DNA of 64,000 bases from Planctomycetota bacterium (GTDB lineage Bacteria; Planctomycetota; UBA1135; GCA-002686595): contig JABACD010000001.1 in assembly GCA_014237855.1 (NCBI GenBank), positions 310,001 to 374,000 of the forward strand, written 5' to 3'. Both the position numbers and the translations under genes were made by a program. Shown here piece after piece: positions 63,221-64,000 of the stretch (positions are counted from its first letter, which is position 1; the number at the start of each line of letters is the position of its first letter). The notes beneath the pieces are model-generated. The model had not been told where the DNA came from. It saw only the letters and a program-made list of their open reading frames with translations, and searched no databases.

Positions 63221-64000
63221 ATGAACAGGACCCTCATCACCACCATCTTGCTGACCCTCCTCGCCAGCTCCCCCCTTGGGGCTCAGAGGGGAGACCGTGA
63301 CGAGAAAGAGGCCCTCACGTCAGGTCGTCCCGCTCCACCCGAGCAGACCTGCTACGACGTGACCCATTACCACCTGAAGATCAAGGTGAAGCCTGAAGAA
63401 CGCGAGATTCAGGGCACCCTGATCATGCGTGCCAAGCTGCTCCGGAAGACCGATCGGGTGACCCTCGACCTCAATGAGGCGCTCTCGGTTCAGGAGGTCG
63501 CGCTGACCCTCCCCGGCGCCGACGGGCCGCGAGTCAGCGAGGTGCCCTTCCGGCATGAGGATGGAGAGCTCGTGATCAAGGTTGGCAAGCCGTTCAAGGC
63601 GGCCGAGATCAAGACTGGCGGTGAATTCGAGCTTGCCGTCACCTATGGCGGAAGACCCCGCGTCGCGCCTCGCCCCCCCTGGGATGGCGGCTTCCAGTGG
63701 GAACAAACCCCTGGAGGCGCCCACTGGATCGCCACCTCCAACCAGATGCAGGGTGCCGACCTCTGGTGGCCGGTCAAGGACCAACCGGATGATGAGCCGG
63801 ACACGATGCAGATCGAGGTGCTGGTGCCCGAGGGACTCGTGTGCGCGAGCAACGGTCGCCTCGAGAGTGTCACGACAGAGGACGGTTGGAGCACCTTCGA
63901 CTGGCGCGTGTCGACTCCCATCAATGCCTACGGGGTGGCCCTCAACATCGCGCCTTATGAGACGATCACACGCGAGTACACAAGCGTGGCCGGCGATACC
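63221..64000 (+). CDS. M1-family metallopeptidase, N-terminal part (runs off window end)
   Basis: 260 codons are present from the ATG at 63221, with no stop to the window end. A signal peptide (NRTLITTILLTLLASSPLGAQ) leads to DVTHYHLKIKVKPEEREIQGTLIMRAKLL, the M1 N-terminal beta-sandwich opening. GGAHWIATSNQMQGADLWWPVKDQPDDEPDTMQIEVLVPEGLVCASNGRL matches the 'C-x-D-x-P' region that precedes the catalytic domain. The GxMEN and HExxH motifs would be downstream, outside the window. It is a second M1-like gene, distinct from that at 52103-54436. The 241-nt gap to the divergent gene at 62979 shows no other gene. Confidence 0.75.
   Translation, partial: MNRTLITTILLTLLASSPLGAQRGDRDEKEALTSGRPAPPEQTCYDVTHYHLKIKVKPEEREIQGTLIMRAKLLRKTDRVTLDLNEALSVQEVALTLPGADGPRVSEVPFRHEDGELVIKVGKPFKAAEIKTGGEFELAVTYGGRPRVAPRPPWDGGFQWEQTPGGAHWIATSNQMQGADLWWPVKDQPDDEPDTMQIEVLVPEGLVCASNGRLESVTTEDGWSTFDWRVSTPINAYGVALNIAPYETITREYTSVAGDT

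Overview
The window looks like a chromosomal segment of a GC-rich member of the Planctomycetota, probably from an uncultured marine lineage. This is an inference from gene content. There is a 1294-residue protein combining a sorbosone-dehydrogenase-like propeller, HEAT repeats, NPCBM, a PVC-type haem c motif and DUF1080. There are several sulfatase/alkaline-phosphatase-fold lipoproteins, an FG-GAP secreted protein, and a secreted protein whose C-terminal half (GLGCPCG region) resembles a domain I associate with some planctomycetes. Many genes have weak Shine-Dalgarno signals, and several start at TTG or GTG overlapping the previous stop codon. I see no tRNA, rRNA, CRISPR array, insertion sequence, phage gene or att site; the window reads as stable core plus family-specific genes.

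Layout. 1-2118 (minus): manA, rluB and the first codons of an M16 peptidase. 2372-8642 (plus): a carboxypeptidase-regulatory-like protein, a class IV HDAC-like deacetylase, a GMC oxidoreductase, a Gfo/Idh/MocA-like oxidoreductase and an SRPBCC protein. 8647-12922 (minus): a PafA-type phosphatase, a PqiA-like membrane protein and a sulfamidase-like sulfatase. 13368-14792 (plus): a decarboxylase resembling animal CSAD/GAD. 14858-19005 (minus): a secreted propeller-like protein, a GT2-DUF2062 fusion, a lipoprotein and a polysaccharide deacetylase. 19201-20856 (plus): a methyltransferase and a predicted outer-membrane lipoprotein. 20913-28479: a GT39-type membrane glycosyltransferase (minus), a secreted zinc-peptidase-like protein (plus) and the giant PVC protein (minus). 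28810-30250 (plus): plsC and a DUF2064 transferase. 30272-35050 (minus): a tight thrA-thrB-thrC operon. 35279-37270 (minus): the FG-GAP protein.

37715-47468 holds an apparently complete route for using cytosine or uracil. A five-gene plus-strand operon encodes malonate-semialdehyde dehydrogenase, beta-ureidopropionase, dihydropyrimidinase, an AGXT2-like aminotransferase and dihydropyrimidine dehydrogenase (PreA). An NCS1 transporter and, divergent from it, a Fcy1-type cytosine deaminase lie beside it; an unrelated sulfatase-fold gene sits between. Predicted flow: cytosine, uracil, dihydrouracil, N-carbamoyl-beta-alanine, beta-alanine, malonate semialdehyde, acetyl-CoA. PreA lacks its iron-sulfur tail and no PreT partner is present.

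47700-55975 holds small lipoprotein and metal-ribbon genes, an NTF2/alpha-beta-hydrolase fusion, a class V aminotransferase fold protein, an M1 peptidase and a two-domain methyltransferase. 55972-62037 (minus) is a compact five-gene operon: two extracytoplasmic phosphodiesterases, a 65-residue ribbon-helix-helix-like protein, a three-helix membrane protein and a MESH1-like ppGpp hydrolase. I see this as the best candidate for an undescribed system. 62260-62979 is a methyltransferase-fold lipoprotein, and 63221 to the end is the start of a second M1-like peptidase.

Two non-coding signals stand out: a nested inverted-repeat structure at 28570-28686 and a 9+9 bp inverted repeat at 49578-49630.
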